DNA of 64,000 bases from JAEWSN01 sp942493335. GTDB lineage: Bacteria; Bacillota; Clostridia; DSM-8532. The notes under the pieces were generated by a model, which worked only from the letters and a program-made list of their open reading frames with translations, had not been told where the DNA came from and ran no database searches. Positions 46,476-56,263 of this stretch are shown in pieces. Position 1 is the stretch's first letter. Each line of letters starts with the position of its first letter. Where the stretch lies: the NCBI GenBank assembly GCA_942493335.1, contig OW818693.1:1550001-1614000 (forward strand), in the 5' to 3' direction. The position numbers and the translations under genes are program-made.

Positions 46476-48611
46476 ATGCAAATATTCAGAAACGTAATCA
46501 TCAAAAAATTGGCTGACGATGGCACTTCAAAGTTTGAGCGGGTTATTTGGCTAGACCGTCGAAGAGATTTAATTGCCGTCTTTGCCCTCGACAACTCGCA
46601 TCAGTTCCCGCAAATACACCGATTCTCGGAATACGAAGGGTTGCTCTGCGAGGGCAAGACGATGGAACTTTCTGAGCCCTTCCAGAAAAGAGATAGCGTT
46701 TTAACATCAAACCTTACACCAAAGCAAATCGCAGCACGCGACACTGCTTGGAGTGTCATATGCGATATCGTCGAAGCTGAGCCTGACGTCTTCTTCTCCG
46801 AGCGCCGCACACCTATGATTAAGGAAGCAATGGCTAAATATAGAGTTAATCGTATCTATGTGGTCCGTAAAATGATGCTGTACTGGAAGCATGGCATGTC
46901 CATCAATGCATTGGCTACAGCTGATTACGACAAGGGTGGGCGTGGCAAAGCACGTAAATATTCAAGTGAAAAACGTGGCAGGCCATATAAATCTATCGGT
47001 ATAAACAATGTTGGCAAAGACATAACCTATATCGATAAAAATAACATAATACGTGCGCTCGATAGGCATTATCTCATTCGTGAAGCCCCCACACTGCGGA
47101 AAGCATATCGGCTTATGTTATCTGAATCGTATGGTATCAACTTTCAGGGTGAGATTCCAGATAGGGGAAGTGACCCTAAAATTCCATTCAAAACAGTACC
47201 CTCATATAACTCATTCTGTTACTGGGCAAGAAAGTTTATTGACCCTGTCGAGGCAATCCTGAAACGTAATGGGAAACTTGACAAGCGCCAGAATCATTCC
47301 CCCGTGCTGGGAAATCAAACGAGCCATGCTGAGGGTCCAGGCGCAATATACCAAATTGATGCAACGATTGCAGATTTGTATCTACTCGATGACACCCGTA
47401 CACATCCCCTCGGGCGACCGGTCTTGTATATGGTCGTCGACACTTGGACACATTGTGTGGCGGGAATTTATGTTGGTTTCAAAGCACCAAGTTGGGATGG
47501 CGCGATGATGGCGTTATACAACTGTACCCTTAATAAAGTTGAGTATTGCAAATCACTTGGCCTCCCTATTGTCGACGCTGATTGGCCCGTACAAGGACTA
47601 TGCCGCACCATACAAGCCGACAGAGGCGAGTTCGCATCATCAAAACCACAAGTACTCAAGGATACTCTTGGTATCGAAGTGCGCCTCTGCGCAGCAGGCA
47701 TGGCGAAGTGGAAGGGGATTGTCGAGTCCAAATTCCGAAGCATCAACAATACTGACATCAGTTGGATACGGGAAGGAAAGGTGCAAAAGCACCGCAAGCC
47801 CCGATTGGAACCAGACCTACGGAAGGAAGCTCGTTTCACGTTGCGTGAGTTTGAACGCTTTATTGTAAATTGCGTCCTCGAATACAACTCGACAAAGCTG
47901 CGTGATTACCCTGTACAAGAATGGATGCGCACACATCATGTCGACCCTGTCCCTCAAGCTTTATGGATTATGGGGACGAGACACCAAGGAGGTTTTTTTG
48001 GTAAACACATTCCCCAAAAAACACTGATGGTCTCCTTAATGCATCACAAGAAAGCAACAATAAACAAGCATGGCTTGGTCCTGTTTAAACGTAGGTATAT
48101 CAATTCCGATGATATGACTCAAGATTATTATACCCGCACTCGCATTGAGTCACAGGAAGTTAGGGTATCATATGACCCCCGTGATATCACCCATGTATAT
48201 GTAATCACGGACGAAGGCATCAAAGAATATGTGATGCTTGATGACCAACAAGGTCCTATACAGACAGTCCAAAATAAGCTCCTGTCCGAACAGGAGATAA
48301 ACGCCATCAACGGTTATGACAACGAGAGGGACAGAGATAACGTGGAGCGCAAAAACCGCTTAGCAGTCATGACAGAGAGTGCTTTAGCTGAGATAAAGCG
48401 GGCAGCGTTTAAAGACGAGCTAAAGACTGGCAATATGGCAAACCGGAAGTCAACCGACATACGTGCAAACCGGAAAAAGGCTCAAAAAGCACTTGACGAC
48501 ATAGAAAAATTCCCTGTGAGTAGCACTCCAACATCAACGGCTACAGCGCCCATTGAGCCAAATGATGAATTTGGATTACCAGCATACGATGAATATATCA
48601 ACGTTATTTGA
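46476..48611 (+). CDS. tnsB: Tn7-like transposase subunit B (DDE transposase)
   Basis: 711 residues from the start MQIFRNVI (AAGGAG 5 bases upstream; the frame opens earlier at 46404 inside tnsA). RNase-H-fold DDE triad: Asp295 in AIYQIDATIAD, Asp382 in IQADRGEF, Glu417 in KWKGIVESKF. N-terminal DNA-binding helices and a basic C-terminal tail as in TnsB. Binds the end repeats and joins the 3' ends to target DNA. The tnsA stop is 14 bp upstream; tnsC starts 11 bp downstream. Confidence 0.94.
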   Translation: MQIFRNVIIKKLADDGTSKFERVIWLDRRRDLIAVFALDNSHQFPQIHRFSEYEGLLCEGKTMELSEPFQKRDSVLTSNLTPKQIAARDTAWSVICDIVEAEPDVFFSERRTPMIKEAMAKYRVNRIYVVRKMMLYWKHGMSINALATADYDKGGRGKARKYSSEKRGRPYKSIGINNVGKDITYIDKNNIIRALDRHYLIREAPTLRKAYRLMLSESYGINFQGEIPDRGSDPKIPFKTVPSYNSFCYWARKFIDPVEAILKRNGKLDKRQNHSPVLGNQTSHAEGPGAIYQIDATIADLYLLDDTRTHPLGRPVLYMVVDTWTHCVAGIYVGFKAPSWDGAMMALYNCTLNKVEYCKSLGLPIVDADWPVQGLCRTIQADRGEFASSKPQVLKDTLGIEVRLCAAGMAKWKGIVESKFRSINNTDISWIREGKVQKHRKPRLEPDLRKEARFTLREFERFIVNCVLEYNSTKLRDYPVQEWMRTHHVDPVPQALWIMGTRHQGGFFGKHIPQKTLMVSLMHHKKATINKHGLVLFKRRYINSDDMTQDYYTRTRIESQEVRVSYDPRDITHVYVITDEGIKEYVMLDDQQGPIQTVQNKLLSEQEINAINGYDNERDRDNVERKNRLAVMTESALAEIKRAAFKDELKTGNMANRKSTDIRANRKKAQKALDDIEKFPVSSTPTSTATAPIEPNDEFGLPAYDEYINVI

Positions 48612-48622
48612 AGGAGGTTAAA

Positions 48623-50209
48623 ATGAATAATGACAATCATTTCACACCTGACACCCATCCGCAAGGCTACGTTCAAGAGGCAAAGTATACACCACAACAG
48701 ATACCGGAATACTCCAATAATAGATACATCGAAGCGTTGCCCGAGATACTTTGCACTCCTTCTGACTTTTTCACCCGGCTTAAGCGCTTACCGGTCGTCT
48801 CCTCGGAACAAAGACAACTACCCGAACAGCTACGACTCCATTTCAACTCGCGTTTTCACGATTTTTTCATACCTAATTCCCTGCATTACCACATACATCG
48901 TGAAGTCGACGTAATGATAAGGCAGGGGTATGTGCAATCAGCAACCGTCAGTTCACCCGCATGGCGAACTGACAGTGCCGATAAGTATGGGGCAACCATT
49001 GGTCGCGACACAAGTGTGCGAACATTGGTCCTTGTAGGCAACTCCGGATGTGGAAAGACCAAGCTGATGTCAGAAATACTTTCAAGATACCCACGCCTTA
49101 TCTTGCACTCCGAATATAATGGCAGGGCTTGCCTCGAATATCAAATACCATACCTCAAAATCGAAATCCCTCCTTCAGCGGACATAAAAAACCTCTGCAT
49201 ATCAATTTGTCGAGCGATTGATGATTTGTTTCCAAATTCGGAACCTTCATCAATGTACGCCACAAAAACTGCGGCCAAGAGGCAAATAGATTATGTTAAC
49301 AAACTGCTCCTTCGTCACAAAGTCGGGCTCCTCGTTATCGATGAAATCCAAAACATACAGCACCTCTCAAACTCCGCAACACGCGCTATGCTCGATTTCC
49401 TACTGCAACTGCAAAACACAATCTCGACACCGATGGTTTGGTTGGGTACCCACGAGGTCGAGACAATGCTATCCGGAACGCTGAAACACGCCAGAAGGGC
49501 CTCAAGTTGTATCTTCATTAAACCGTACGAAAACGATATCCAATGGTCAAACTTCGTCAAGGCACTAGTCAAGATTAGCGTGACTGATACCGAATACACC
49601 GACGAACTCGCTGATTGTCTTTACGAGAAATCATGTGGGATGCCAGCTACAGCTATCGCGCTATTCGAAGCTGCGCAAACGCGGGCTGTTCTTAATAGCA
49701 TGAAGTGCATTACAACAGGCTTACTCGATAAAGTCGCCAAGGACAGTATCCCACTACTCAGTCCAGCTCTAAATGCCATGAGGCGAAAAGACATTGCGAA
49801 GCTCAGGCAATTAACCGACCTGCCGGCAATCAGCGACATATTTACAAAACCAACCGAGACTATACCACAAAGTAGCCAGGGAACATGTTTATCAGCGGAA
49901 ACAATTGAAGCAATCGAAAAGAGGGCCAGGATTGAAAGCCGCCTGCACAAGATGGGAATCGCACACAACATATGTAAGCAGGCATCCGATAAAGTGTATC
50001 AAGGTGCTAACATTTTTCGTCTGGAAACGGAGCTACTCGTCGAAATCCGAGATGTGGCGATTCAATTAATCAAGGAGCAAAACAACTTGCGGGAGATGCC
50101 TCAAGATTTGCAGCGTCCGAAAAGAAGTATAAACGCGAAGGAAAAAGCAGAGGAACTCAGCGAAGTGAGGAAATTCTATGAGAAGGAATACATCGAAAAT
50201 CCAGAGTGA
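48623..50209 (+). CDS. tnsC: Tn7-like AAA+ regulator
   Basis: About 528 residues. AAA+ ATPase that couples target selector and transposase. Walker A GNSGCGKT (139-146), Walker B LLVIDE (236-241), and sensor region WLGTHEVETM. The start MNNDNHF is set by AAGGAGGT; a frame opening at 48608 is the same ribosome-site sequence read as codons. Overlaps tnsD by 32 bp. Confidence 0.93.
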   Translation: MNNDNHFTPDTHPQGYVQEAKYTPQQIPEYSNNRYIEALPEILCTPSDFFTRLKRLPVVSSEQRQLPEQLRLHFNSRFHDFFIPNSLHYHIHREVDVMIRQGYVQSATVSSPAWRTDSADKYGATIGRDTSVRTLVLVGNSGCGKTKLMSEILSRYPRLILHSEYNGRACLEYQIPYLKIEIPPSADIKNLCISICRAIDDLFPNSEPSSMYATKTAAKRQIDYVNKLLLRHKVGLLVIDEIQNIQHLSNSATRAMLDFLLQLQNTISTPMVWLGTHEVETMLSGTLKHARRASSCIFIKPYENDIQWSNFVKALVKISVTDTEYTDELADCLYEKSCGMPATAIALFEAAQTRAVLNSMKCITTGLLDKVAKDSIPLLSPALNAMRRKDIAKLRQLTDLPAISDIFTKPTETIPQSSQGTCLSAETIEAIEKRARIESRLHKMGIAHNICKQASDKVYQGANIFRLETELLVEIRDVAIQLIKEQNNLREMPQDLQRPKRSINAKEKAEELSEVRKFYEKEYIENPE

Positions 50210-52163
50210 ATCAACTCCAATGCTGCGGTATTTTCCTGAGTTATTGCCCGATGAACTCCTATATAGCGGGATATGTCGGTACTGCAGGAATGTACATGAT
50301 GGGGTACACACTCGGACAACCTGGGCTCTTTTCGGTGAAGACCGTCGTTGGTTTTCACCCTTTTTCCCACCTTGGACCGACAGATTGTGCAAACGCATCG
50401 GAAGTACAAATTGGAATATCGAGTCACTCCTTCTCGACCATACCCCTCTATCAGCATACTATGCATTCTTGCCAGAAGACCGGCGATGCCAATTACTTGC
50501 TCCTGCAAAGGATTCATCAAGTATTATCAGGTTACTTGGCACATCAATCTGCCACCTACACTCTCAAAAGCCACTTCAATTCTGCCCAGAATGCATCATT
50601 TCCGATACATGCAGATATGGTTTCCCCTACTGGCACTGCTCACACAATCTTCCCGGTGTGTTGGTTTGCCGCGAACATGGACATAATCTTCTACATGCCT
50701 GCCCTGTTTGCGATGAACCAATCGGGAACACAAATCGATTCTTTCTTCGTCCTCTCGACTCCTTCTGCACTGATGGTCATTCAGTCATCGAGCCCAACCA
50801 AGGGGCATCAAGTCATGCGAATATGGGTTTTTTGAAGTCGTTTTCATGCGAAATCGCTACCTTAGCTTTCAATGCCAGGACAGTTGCGCAACTAGGTTAC
50901 CCAAAATACACAGCAAGGCTTCAAGACCAAGGTTATTTACTTGCCGATGGGCGCATACGTCTGAAGAAACTATGTGAGGATTTCGAAAACGGTTTCCCAC
51001 CCGGCATCATTCAGAGCTTGTGCATCTCATCAGCACAAAAACTCAACTATGCGTGGCTGTACGAAATCGTAAAACTACCATACAAGAGAACAAATCCTGC
51101 CATGCATATAATGCTCATTATCTTTCTGTTTGGTAGCATCGATGGGTTCATCAAATACCAACAGGCTGAAATCACAACAGAAACTGTGCATGAATCGAAT
51201 ATCCAAAATCCGGAATTATTTCGATGCCTCAATTATCTTTGCCCGCAGTATATGCTTCCCACAATAAAGGGGTATCAGGCAGTGCTGAGCAGAGCAACTA
51301 AACGAACGAAGGCGCAATATCGATGCCCACACTGCGGATTCACATACTATCGGTACATTGAGAACGCATCCAATGACGACGCACCCATCTTGTGCTTCAG
51401 GGAGTTCGGCACCCTGTGGCATCAACAACTGGTTGATGCGTATCAACAGAACGCCGGGAACATCAAGCTAATAAAAGATGCCCTTCACATAACATCATCA
51501 CAACAGGTAGAAATCCATCTACGGCAAGCTGGCATATTACCGAAAATTCAATACTCTGATAATATTCGTGCAAAAGGACAACGGATTTCACGAGCTGAAA
51601 CCCGGAGAAAGCACATTGAGAAAATCCAAGAAACAATCACAGCTCATCCGGATTGGACTCGTTCCATGATAGGAAAACAATGTAATTCGGCGATAAACTG
51701 GTTATCGAAGTATCAAAGAGATGTCCTAAATGCACTCCTACCACCGCCTCAACGTACAAGACACAATCGCACAATGGAGAAGAAATGTAGCGAGGATAGA
51801 ATGTATCTTTCATTAATAACCACTGCATATGAAGAAGAAATGAACAGGAAACCACCCGCGCGAATAACATTGAGCCTTCTCGGAAAGCATATTCCCAAGA
51901 ACCTGACATCATATGCGGCGATAGAACGCTATCCACTGACAAAAACCTTTATTGATACGCATGTCGAGGCAATAAGTGAATACCATATACGGAGACTTCA
52001 GTTCGTTGTGAATGAATTGGTGGAAGCCGGAGACTACCCATTCATCACACGTGTCATAGAAAAATCACACATTGCATGGCCAAAGGCAATCAAATATAAA
52101 GCCGAAATTCTCAGGATGATTGAACTGAAAAGCCACAGAAATAAAGTCGATGCTTTCATATAG
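50178..52163 (+). CDS. tnsD: TnsD/TniQ-family target-selection protein (right end)
   Basis: 661 residues. N-terminal PMLRYFPELLPDELLYSGI, first zinc module FCPEC...VCREH (Cys136, Cys139, Cys164, His167) with a second pair CPVC (175-178), and later YRCPHCGFTYYRY. The long C-terminal region (NWLSKYQRDVL, RITLSLLG) matches TnsD. Clearly different in sequence from the left-end TniQ. As the partner in the tnsABC operon it is the best candidate for the selector that chose cpaF. Confidence 0.9.
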   Translation: MRRNTSKIQSESTPMLRYFPELLPDELLYSGICRYCRNVHDGVHTRTTWALFGEDRRWFSPFFPPWTDRLCKRIGSTNWNIESLLLDHTPLSAYYAFLPEDRRCQLLAPAKDSSSIIRLLGTSICHLHSQKPLQFCPECIISDTCRYGFPYWHCSHNLPGVLVCREHGHNLLHACPVCDEPIGNTNRFFLRPLDSFCTDGHSVIEPNQGASSHANMGFLKSFSCEIATLAFNARTVAQLGYPKYTARLQDQGYLLADGRIRLKKLCEDFENGFPPGIIQSLCISSAQKLNYAWLYEIVKLPYKRTNPAMHIMLIIFLFGSIDGFIKYQQAEITTETVHESNIQNPELFRCLNYLCPQYMLPTIKGYQAVLSRATKRTKAQYRCPHCGFTYYRYIENASNDDAPILCFREFGTLWHQQLVDAYQQNAGNIKLIKDALHITSSQQVEIHLRQAGILPKIQYSDNIRAKGQRISRAETRRKHIEKIQETITAHPDWTRSMIGKQCNSAINWLSKYQRDVLNALLPPPQRTRHNRTMEKKCSEDRMYLSLITTAYEEEMNRKPPARITLSLLGKHIPKNLTSYAAIERYPLTKTFIDTHVEAISEYHIRRLQFVVNELVEAGDYPFITRVIEKSHIAWPKAIKYKAEILRMIELKSHRNKVDAFI

Positions 52164-52200
52164 CTCAAGCAAGCAGCCTTTCCGTATATGTATACACAAA

Positions 52201-52238
52201 AAACGCGCAGCCATTTCGCATTGACGGGCTGCGCGTTT
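52201..52238 (+). terminator. terminator of the tns operon
   Basis: AAACGCGCAGCC (52201-52212) pairs with GGCTGCGCGTTT (52227-52238), with a T run after it. Confidence 0.8.
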
Positions 52239-52239
52239 T

Positions 52240-52469
52240 GTTTGCCGTTTTGACTACAATGATGCAAGGCGGCATAAGCCTCTTTTCCATAGTCTATGCC
52301 AGATATGGCACCTTGCATTCTGTACTAAAGAAAGATGGGGCTTGCGTCCCTTTCTGAGCGCAATGTAGGCTAAAGCATGGCGAGTACACCATGTTTTAAT
52401 GCAAAGTTTGAGATGAAGTGAGAAAGCACTGCATGTTTTAATATTTTCCATATATATCCACCCCTAGGA
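52240..52469. other. right transposon end
   Basis: Non-coding. CATGTTTTAAT occurs at about 52391 (followed by GC) and 52432 (followed by AT), in one orientation; read inward from the tip they resemble motifs at the left end. Candidate TnsB-binding sites. Confidence 0.5.
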
Positions 52470-53510
52470 TGCCCACGCACCAATACAGGCGTGTACAGCT
52501 ACTTTTTTCTCCGTACATCGAACGACGACAACCCTGCTTCCGTCGCGCATTTCACTCACCCGGAAGCCGTTGCTTTCGGACAACTGGCCAGCCTTATTGT
52601 ATCGATAAATATTCTGACAGACCCGCCGAAGCTCCTTGTCACTGCCAAAACTCAGGCAGGCCAGCCGGATCGACTTCCCCTTGAAAAAGACCCAGACGCT
52701 GTTGCAACTGATAAGACGCGCATTTTGGGCAAACGCGGTCTCTCCATCCAGCCCGGACATCTCCGGCATCCCCACGCCCTCTTGATCCACAACGCCTGAC
52801 ACGCCGCCCGAGAGCCCATCTATATCCATATCACGCAATTCGTCGATGACACCCAGCCCTTTGTATCGCTCGTATATCATCTGCGAGAGAATCTCCAGCT
52901 TGTCTCCCCGATCAGGCATGATTCCTTCCAACGCATGAATCTCCCTGATCTCAGCTTCCGTGATGACATAAGCGGACGCATTCCCCTCTTCCTGCAATGG
53001 CTTCAGTCGACCCAGATCATAATGTTCCACCAATTCGGTAAAAGCGGCAGTCCCGTATTCCTTCCGATAAGAAAACAGCAGGCACGCAAAGACTTCGGAT
53101 GCGGTCATCTTCTCGGGTCGGTGAAAAGGCACCGCCAGGTTCATGCATTCACCCGGAATATGCTGCTCCAGCATTTCAAGAATGAAGTCCTTTACATACT
53201 GTTTGTCCTGTGGCGATCCATATGCGCAATGCCTGAGCGCGCGTTTTAGTTCCGCGCGCTTGTTCACGCGCTTTTTGAACTCTTCGCCGCTCAATCCCAA
53301 TTCATACAGATTCGTCCGTGTCATTGTGTTGATACGCTCACGCACATGGTTGGCAAGCCCATCCAAACCATATTTGATTTCCGGATCCTCTTCCTGTTTT
53401 TCCTGCACGCCTCTTGGCCCGCGCAGATTCAGCCACGCGATGCAGACAGACAGCAACAGAAGTACGACAATCAGAAAAAGATTCAAGGCGCCCGGGATGC
53501 CAGCCATCAT
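52464..53510 (-). pseudogene. cpaF: cpaF/tadA pilus ATPase, 5' half (split by the transposon)
   Basis: 347 chromosomal codons plus one Ser and a stop (TAG) from the transposon. N-terminal membrane segment (ALNLFLIVVLLLLSVCIAWL), helical linker, then the CpaF N-terminal domain (MIYERYKGLGVIDELRDMD, VWVFFKGKSIRLA, RVCQNIYRYN, MRDGSRVVVV). It breaks at ACIGAWA, the point where the 3' half resumes with FFVRKF. The start overlaps the preceding gene by 4 bp. Family knowledge: the ATP-binding half is required, so this fragment should be inactive. Confidence 0.88.
52470..52478. repeat. right copy of the 9-bp flanking repeat
   Basis: TGCCCACGC, identical to 12955-12963. It lies at the end of the cpaF 5' half, two codons before the stop that the transposon supplies. 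Confidence 0.8.
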
Positions 53511-54310
53511 GCCGCGCCTCCGTCAGGGAGCTGCTCCGCCACCCTTTTCAGGGATTCCATCAAGTCCCGCTCAGGCGACCTCGCATCCTGGACATGCCGG
53601 GCAAGAAAATCATAAACCGTCCCATGATTGCATGCCTGCATCAATGCGGCACTGTATGGGATCGGCAAAACCTGTGTCCGGGCGATGCCATATTTCCTGG
53701 CGATATTCGCAGGTGTCACGTCTGCTTCGTCATCATATCGCCCCAAAAGAATCAGCGTCGATGGACGTTCCAGCGTCCCGCGCAGCTCATTGTCCGTAAA
53801 CCAGGACTCAAGCACACGACGGTTCTGGTTCAGGCATACGACCAGACAATCCGCTCCCTGCAACACTGCCTGCGTGCCTTCCATATCGAGACCGCTGTGT
53901 ACATCGACGGCTACATGATCATAATGCTGTCCGGCCGTCCGAAATACATTGAGAATTTGCTTCCCTTCCCCGCTTTCCGGGCGTACCGGTTTCTGTGTGC
54001 CGGGCAGCACATCCAGCCGGCTCTCCCGAAGCAGGGACCATGTATAGTCCGGGACCATTCCGCTGTTCAGACGCCCGCTTCTTGAAAGACGCAGAAGTGC
54101 GTCCATCCCACGATTGGCAAAATCGCCTGCTTCATGCCCGGCCAGTTCTCGCGGCGGAAACAGACATTGCTCCAGGGTACTGCGACAGACATGCGTATGC
54201 GCAGCGAGGTGCTTTCCTTTGCGAAGAAGGGCCGACATGCATGTCACCGCAACCGTATTCGTCGTTGTACAGGCCTGTCCGTGATGGGTGGACCAAAACG
54301 CAGTGATCAT
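53507..54310 (-). CDS. TadZ/CpaE-like ParA-family protein
   Basis: 267 residues. The opening AFWSTHHGQACTTTNTVAVT follows the deviant Walker A region of MinD/ParA proteins (usually KGGVGKTT) but has lost the key lysines. Later VAVDVHSG and CLVVCLNQNRRVLESW fit the fold. TadZ proteins place the pilus machine at the cell pole and often have weak or no ATPase activity. 4-bp overlaps with both neighbours. Confidence 0.65.
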   Translation of the reverse strand: MITAFWSTHHGQACTTTNTVAVTCMSALLRKGKHLAAHTHVCRSTLEQCLFPPRELAGHEAGDFANRGMDALLRLSRSGRLNSGMVPDYTWSLLRESRLDVLPGTQKPVRPESGEGKQILNVFRTAGQHYDHVAVDVHSGLDMEGTQAVLQGADCLVVCLNQNRRVLESWFTDNELRGTLERPSTLILLGRYDDEADVTPANIARKYGIARTQVLPIPYSAALMQACNHGTVYDFLARHVQDARSPERDLMESLKRVAEQLPDGGAA

Positions 54311-55050
54311 GGCCGCCTCCTCCTGTCCGCCAACCTGATCCGCCGAAAGGATTCCCGAGTGCCCAGTCCGAATGCGATTTCAGCTACGCCGGCCAACAAC
54401 CTTGCGTATCCGGAACCAAGCGTGCTCAAGCGCAACCGGTCATCATGCTGGTTCTCCAGGATGGCCGCCCAACTCCGTTCATCGGCGCACAACGCGAACA
54501 ACTCCCCGAATTCGACATTGTAAGGTGTTTTCTTCATCAGCAGACCTTCCAAATATCGAACACTGATACGGGATCCATCACAAATGTCGAGGAATATCCG
54601 ATGGGCGCGAACCCGTCCCGACAATCGCCCAACTGTCTGCAATGCATCCATTGCATGTTCCACGCTGACCCGATCCGCATCCGTTATCAGAAAGAGCTGG
54701 CCGTTTTCCTGAATGGGTACGCCTTCCGGCACGTCCAGCAAATGATAGACTGCTCCGGACTTCCTTGCTGTTCCTGCTTCCAGCAAGGTTTCAACATTGG
54801 GGTATTCACAGATTTCAAGGCCGCAATAATCGTAAAGAGTCTCCTCCTCCACGGAAGGATTGACGGTATCCAGCCGTACCAAACCGCCCACTTGCAGCAT
54901 CCGTCCCAAATGCAGGAGAAAATAGAGCTTTTGCAAAGTTCGCCTTCCAAGGAACACGATGGGCCCGCTTCCGTCACGAACCGGTTCCATATCACCAGAA
55001 CCCGGTTTGACACTTCCCTTCACAGGGGACGGCCTGATTCTCAAGGCCAT
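54307..55050 (-). CDS. tad-operon protein of unknown function (possibly TadZ-like)
   Basis: 247 residues with RTLQKLYFLLHLGRMLQVGG near residue 37 and DYCGLEICEYPN, which resembles the fold region of ParA-like proteins without a P-loop. No membrane segment. Its position between cpaB and the TadZ-like gene with 1-4 bp spacing makes it part of the pilus operon. Confidence 0.5.
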   Translation of the reverse strand: MALRIRPSPVKGSVKPGSGDMEPVRDGSGPIVFLGRRTLQKLYFLLHLGRMLQVGGLVRLDTVNPSVEEETLYDYCGLEICEYPNVETLLEAGTARKSGAVYHLLDVPEGVPIQENGQLFLITDADRVSVEHAMDALQTVGRLSGRVRAHRIFLDICDGSRISVRYLEGLLMKKTPYNVEFGELFALCADERSWAAILENQHDDRLRLSTLGSGYARLLAGVAEIAFGLGTRESFRRIRLADRRRRP

Positions 55051-55051
55051 A

Positions 55052-56197
55052 CTACAATCCCTCCCCTGTTACGGCTGTCGCAGGTGTGCCTCCACTCCCG
55101 GATGGCGCAGCGCCAGACGGAACTCGCTTGGACGGCTCCGCTCCGGACGGTTCCCCTCCGGCGGAACTTGTGGCGGAAGAACCTTTTGCCGCAGGCATCG
55201 TCCCGACAGGCACATCCGTCGGCTCACCCTTTGTGGCCCCTGATGCTGCCGCAGCATTGCCAATCCCTGCATTTCCAGTTGTTCCTGACGAGACAGTTCC
55301 TGCCTGCCTTTGCTGACTCCCTTGTGCGGTTCCGGAGACACTTGCGGATGCTGGTGCCGGAACGACAGCCAACGGCTGCTGGGGTTGGGGATCCGGAATG
55401 GCATCAAACCATTTCCGACTCGCCTTTTCCAATTCCGATACGGCATGTGTGATGATGTTCGGATTCGCAAGAATCAGGTCCTGCACATAGTTGTTGGGCG
55501 GATAGGTGCAAGCAGCTGCTTCCTGAATATCAGGCGCTACATAAGCCACGGCATACATAACCGTCCCCGGATGGAGAAAGGCATCCACAATGGCGGATGA
55601 CATCCGCAACAGCTCCTCTTCATTCACGGTGAACCTCACGAGATTGCCTGCGCCGGTTTCGTCACGTTGCAGGTCCCGTATGCTCTTCTTTGCAAGAACA
55701 ACATAATCGAGTCCATTCGGAAACATCACACGCACATCGACGGTCTGGTTCGCTTCCAGCAGCCTGGGCAGACGAATGACGGAGTATTCCTGAATCCGTG
55801 CATCATCCGGGTATTCGCCATCCTGACAGATGGCGGAACGTGCACAGAGCATATTGGCCATCGCATCCCCCCGCACCACCTTGCCGATCACCTCATCAAG
55901 ACTTCGAACCGCATCGGCAGGCACGGCAGTCCGTTCCACCTCCTGCAGGATCAGGTCCTTTTCCGTCAGGACCGTTCCGGCCTTCACATCCGTCGCATAG
56001 ACATATACCGCTTCCATGGGATGCGTTTCCGCCCACTCCGTTTCAACAGCCTGCCGGACTTCCTTTCCGATTTGTTCCCGCATGACATCCTCCTGCCACT
56101 GCATCCACAACAGACTTCCGGCCAGGACCGCCAGGGAAATGGAGACTCCGGCCAGAAAGGCAAAAGCAGTCTTTTTTCGTTTTGGTTTCAGATACAT
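55052..56197 (-). CDS. cpaB: CpaB/RcpC-like SAF-domain protein
   Basis: 381 residues from start MYLKPKRK (GGGGAGG upstream). N-terminal membrane anchor (FAFLAGVSISLAVLAGSLLW), then a SAF domain (VYVYATDVKAGTVLTEKDL, VVRGDAM) and a beta-rich part typical of CpaB, the Flp pilus periplasmic or extracytoplasmic assembly protein. The last ~120 residues are a low-complexity Pro/Ser/Gly/Ala tail. Confidence 0.75.
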   Translation of the reverse strand: MYLKPKRKKTAFAFLAGVSISLAVLAGSLLWMQWQEDVMREQIGKEVRQAVETEWAETHPMEAVYVYATDVKAGTVLTEKDLILQEVERTAVPADAVRSLDEVIGKVVRGDAMANMLCARSAICQDGEYPDDARIQEYSVIRLPRLLEANQTVDVRVMFPNGLDYVVLAKKSIRDLQRDETGAGNLVRFTVNEEELLRMSSAIVDAFLHPGTVMYAVAYVAPDIQEAAACTYPPNNYVQDLILANPNIITHAVSELEKASRKWFDAIPDPQPQQPLAVVPAPASASVSGTAQGSQQRQAGTVSSGTTGNAGIGNAAAASGATKGEPTDVPVGTMPAAKGSSATSSAGGEPSGAEPSKRVPSGAAPSGSGGTPATAVTGEGL

Positions 56198-56263
56198 GCG
56201 AGGTCCTCCCCATCCATGACATTTCATGCAGCGTGAATCCCCATCAGCACGTGCTTCAGCATC

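Larger units (their letters stand above)
12964..52469. mobile_element. Tn7-like transposon (about 39.5 kb) inserted in cpaF
   Basis: Boundaries come from the 9-bp direct repeat and the reconstructed cpaF frame. It carries tnsA, tnsB, tnsC and tnsD in order at the right end, a second TniQ/TnsD gene and a TnsD remnant at the left end, and about 29 kb of mostly defence cargo. Its base composition is clearly lower in G+C than both flanks. Family knowledge: Tn7-like elements duplicate 5 bp and usually end TGT...ACA; here the shared repeat is 9 bp and no TGT is seen at the junctions, so the exact tips remain uncertain by a few bases. No Cas gene or CRISPR array is seen. Confidence 0.85.

Noticed and set aside
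12964..52469. CRISPR-associated (CAST) transposon
   Set aside because: tnsABC and TniQ genes are present, but no Cas protein gene or CRISPR array was found in the element.
12964..52469. integrative conjugative element or prophage
   Set aside because: No integrase, relaxase, conjugation or phage structural operon is visible; the transposition genes are of the Tn7 type.
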